DNA from: a virus | DNA length: 64,000 bases | Direction: 5' to 3' (one strand) | Virus record (IMG/VR): IMGVR_UViG_3300035698_016988 | Location: 1 to 64,000 of that record | Shown: one piece after another, positions 62,203-64,000 of the stretch | How positions within the stretch are numbered: the first letter of the stretch is position 1 | Layout: the number at the start of each line of letters is the position of its first letter | Made by a program: the position numbers and the translations under genes | Notes under the pieces: model-generated | Database searches by the model: none | What the model saw: the letters and a program-made list of their open reading frames with translations, nothing else | Told to the model about the DNA's origin: nothing

Positions 62203-62556
62203 ATGGACAAAGATATTTATGTTGAATGTTTGGTTCACTTCACGTGCAATACGAATCAAATGTGTTTATGGAATTTAAAAGATAGCCGTCCAAACTTTTT
62301 TGATATTGCTTGCGCTAAAAAGAGGAAGATAATCGAATTTAATGGAGATTATTGGCATGCTAATCCTGAGTTATATGAGGCAAGTGATTTAGTTGGCATG
62401 GGCGAGAAATCTAAAGCTTCGGATGTCTGGCTTAAAGACAATTCAAAAATCGACAACGCAGAGGCTAGGGGTTATGCTGTCTTTGTTGTTTGGGAAAAAG
62501 ATTGGAAAGAAGACCCGGAAGAAGTGTTGAATAAAGTAGAGGAATTTTGGAAATGA
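62203..62556 (+). CDS. Free-standing homing endonuclease (EDxHD/Vsr-like)
   Basis: 117 aa. The core FFDIACAKKRKIIEFNGDYW, followed by HANPELY, matches the Vsr-like PD-(D/E)XK fold with the E-x-x-x-D-x-W-H pattern characteristic of EDxHD homing enzymes; VFVVWEKDWKEDPEEVL is the C-terminal helix region of that family. Such endonucleases lie between the halves of fractured, split-intein genes in phage metagenomes. AGGGAGG seven bases before the ATG. It would cut intein-less gp43 alleles and spread the insertion. Confidence 0.85.
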   Translation: MDKDIYVECLVHFTCNTNQMCLWNLKDSRPNFFDIACAKKRKIIEFNGDYWHANPELYEASDLVGMGEKSKASDVWLKDNSKIDNAEARGYAVFVVWEKDWKEDPEEVLNKVEEFWK

Positions 62557-62596
62557 TTTTTCAAAGTTATAGCTGAAGGAATTGAATGGGAGTGGT

Positions 62597-62734
62597 ATGA
62601 TAGAAAAAATTGAAACAATTGAACAAATCGGTGAGTTTGAAGATGAATGGGTATATGATTTAGAGATTGACGAAGAGGATTCACCGGATGAAATCAAACA
62701 GACGTTCTTTGCGAACGATGTTCTTGTGCATAAC
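62597..62734 (+). other. C-terminal half of the split intein
   Basis: 46 residues. Block F is VYDLEIDEEDSPDEIKQTFF, block G is ANDVLVHN followed by Ser+1. The terminal His-Asn needed for splicing is present. The extra charged start (MIEKIETIEQIGEFEDEW) is consistent with split-intein association with the acidic/basic N-half. Confidence 0.88.
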
Positions 62735-63589
62735 TCTGCGTATTTCTCGACTTGGAAATTCATGCAAGAAAATAACATCGACTTTTCTTGGTCTAAAGAA
62801 GACGTCACTAATTTGTACGATCAAATTGCTGACCAAACAAACCAGTCATTCCCTGGAAAGATGGATGAAATGTTTCACTCAGGACTTGAACGTGGTGGTA
62901 TTATTCAAGCTGGTCGTGAACTTGTTGGTACTCGTGGTTTGTTTGTAGCAAAGAAAAGATATGCAATTATGGTTTACGACAACGAAGGTTATCGTGAAGA
63001 CACAGACGGAAAACCAGGCAAGCTTAAAGTTATGGGACTCGATATCAAACGAGCCGACAGTTCCAAGGCGGTTCAAGACTTCCTAAAGGATTGTGTTGAG
63101 TATGTACTTGATGGTGGCGACGAGGACGGACTCAAAGAAAAGATCAAGAATTTCAGAACCGTATTCAAGAGTCTACCGCCTTGGGAAAAAGGCTCACCAA
63201 AGTCAGCAAACAAAATGTCTGAATATACGGAATTGTTTGAGAAACTAGGCAAGGGAGCGAAACTCCCAGGGCACGTTCGAGCGTCAGTTAATTGGAATAT
63301 GCTGAGCAAAGCAAACAAAGATTTCTACGCAACGAAAATCTCAGACGGTTCGAGAATTGTAGTCTGCAAGCTAAAGCCGAATAATCCTTTGAACATGACA
63401 AGTATCGCATATCCGGTAGGTGAATTAAATCTTCCTAAATGGTTTAAAGACTTGCCATTTGATGATGATGCAATGGAAGCTTCGGGAGTCGAGAAGAAAC
63501 TCAAGAACATCTTCGAAGTATTGCACTGGGAATTACATATCGGAGAAGCAGCGCACTCTGAAGTTTTGAATTCAATGTTCGAATTCTAA
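62597..63589 (+). CDS. 43: DNA polymerase gp43, C-terminal part with C-intein
   Basis: The ATG at 62597 has GGGAG four bases upstream (an earlier TTG at 62582 lacks a good site). Residues 1-46 are the C-intein; S47 begins the extein, which reads SAYFSTWKFM, the direct continuation of YGDTD. The rest (284 aa) is the thumb and palm end: KKRYAIMVYDNEGYREDT, KVMGLDIKRADSSKAVQDFL, and the C-terminus VLHWELHIGEAA ending SMFEF. T4 gp43 ends similarly with a clamp-binding tail. Both parts must be made in comparable amounts. Confidence 0.93.
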   Translation: MIEKIETIEQIGEFEDEWVYDLEIDEEDSPDEIKQTFFANDVLVHNSAYFSTWKFMQENNIDFSWSKEDVTNLYDQIADQTNQSFPGKMDEMFHSGLERGGIIQAGRELVGTRGLFVAKKRYAIMVYDNEGYREDTDGKPGKLKVMGLDIKRADSSKAVQDFLKDCVEYVLDGGDEDGLKEKIKNFRTVFKSLPPWEKGSPKSANKMSEYTELFEKLGKGAKLPGHVRASVNWNMLSKANKDFYATKISDGSRIVVCKLKPNNPLNMTSIAYPVGELNLPKWFKDLPFDDDAMEASGVEKKLKNIFEVLHWELHIGEAAHSEVLNSMFEF

Positions 63590-63592
63590 TTA

Positions 63593-63622
63593 TTGACAGA
63601 CTCGATAGTAATCTGTTATTGT
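63593..63622 (+). promoter_or_regulatory. Extended -10 sigma70-like promoter
   Basis: TTGACA (63593-63598), 18-base spacer ending CTGT, TATTGT (63617-63622). About 31 bases before the ATG at 63653. Confidence 0.55.
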
Positions 63623-63652
63623 ATTAAAAATTAACACAAACAAGGAGACCCA

Positions 63653-64000
63653 ATGAAAAAATATCTACAGGATATTGTAAGATGCACTTCCGGACTTGAG
63701 TTCGGGGTTGTTAAAGTTGAAGGCAACGACAAAGAGACCAAATATCAATCAGTTTCAGACGACAGAACAGTTATTGTTTCGGCAACAGCAAATGAAGTTG
63801 TTGACGATTTTAAAGGTGTGTTCGGACTTTCGAACTTAGCTCTTCTCGGTGGCTTGACTGGTTCAAAGTCATTTAAAGGTGACGATGCAACGGTTACGGT
63901 CAGTAAAATCAATCGCGACGGAAAAGACATTCCAGCAGCTTTCGTATTTGATAATGACTCGGGAATGCACGGCGTTTACCGTTTGATGTCCGAACAAGCT
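63653..64000 (+). CDS. 45: Probable sliding clamp gp45, cut by the window edge
   Basis: 116 codons are visible. GGAGACCC precedes the ATG. Clamp-like features: an initial helix segment, a polar strand (VSDDRTVIVSATANEVVDDF), KGVFGLSNLALLGGL, similar to the DLNGFLGILSL stretch of T4 gp45, and a G-x-D-A-T-V strand afterwards. It follows gp43 directly, as fits a replication gene. The identification rests on this segment, charge pattern and position only. Confidence 0.55.
   Translation, partial: MKKYLQDIVRCTSGLEFGVVKVEGNDKETKYQSVSDDRTVIVSATANEVVDDFKGVFGLSNLALLGGLTGSKSFKGDDATVTVSKINRDGKDIPAAFVFDNDSGMHGVYRLMSEQA

Noticed and set aside
61720-62740. gp43 broken by simple frameshift or gene split as in other T4-like phages (43A/43B)
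   Set aside because: Both ends show full intein blocks (A, B, F, G) and the exteins meet exactly in YGDTD-SAYFS; a plain split would not leave these.

Overview
This window is part of the genome of a large tailed phage (myovirus) of the T4 superfamily. No bacterial housekeeping genes are present. The recognisable genes are T4-type core genes: portal gp20, protease gp21, scaffold gp22, capsid gp23, baseplate gp5, gp6, gp25, gp26 and gp53, late sigma factor gp55, recombination nuclease gp46/gp47, endonuclease VII gp49, topoisomerase gp39/gp52, DNA polymerase gp43 and probably clamp gp45. Similarity to T4 itself is low, and several tail proteins are far longer than their T4 counterparts (1123, 1301 and 2780 residues), so this is a deep-branching relative. 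The host cannot be read from the sequence.

Layout. 1-1000 (minus): a small early operon. 1032-1463: a Nudix hydrolase. 1455-23893 (minus): baseplate and tail genes, each group preceded by a late-promoter-like TAAATA box. 24024-27739: gp55, gp47 and gp46. 27748-31013: small genes, gp49, an unknown protein and an ~800-base gene-free stretch that looks like one large structured RNA with its own promoter. 31014-32074 (minus): gp26 and a downstream frame that looks joined to it by programmed -1 frameshifting. 32128-40307: tape-measure-like protein and the head genes gp20 to gp23, ended by a strong terminator. 40436-45032: an HNH nuclease, a TIM-barrel-like protein, a phosphatase, small genes and a possible PD-(D/E)XK nuclease. 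45049-46796: a PAAR spike-tip protein carrying an M15 peptidase, and its neighbour. 46850-50855: a tight cassette of nucleotidyltransferase, ligase fused to a NMNAT-like domain, P-loop kinase and phosphoesterase. 50887-54696: KTSC protein, holin-like protein, VWA protein. 54784-58256: topoisomerase. 58269-59783: macro domain, RMF-like and membrane proteins. 59783-64000: DNA polymerase fractured by a split intein with a free-standing endonuclease in the gap, then the start of a probable sliding clamp.

Two promoter classes stand out. One is host-like (TTGACA/T, then TGT immediately before the -10) and precedes early or middle genes. The other is a T4-like late box (TAAATA core) in front of virion genes, which fits the phage coding its own gp55. 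The most notable findings are the fractured polymerase with its split intein, the large structured RNA candidate, the gp26 frameshift signal, the candidate nucleic-acid repair or NAD cassette, the PAAR-M15 spike (gp5 here lacks the lysozyme domain), and three small genes each apparently broken by a one-base loss in a short A run.
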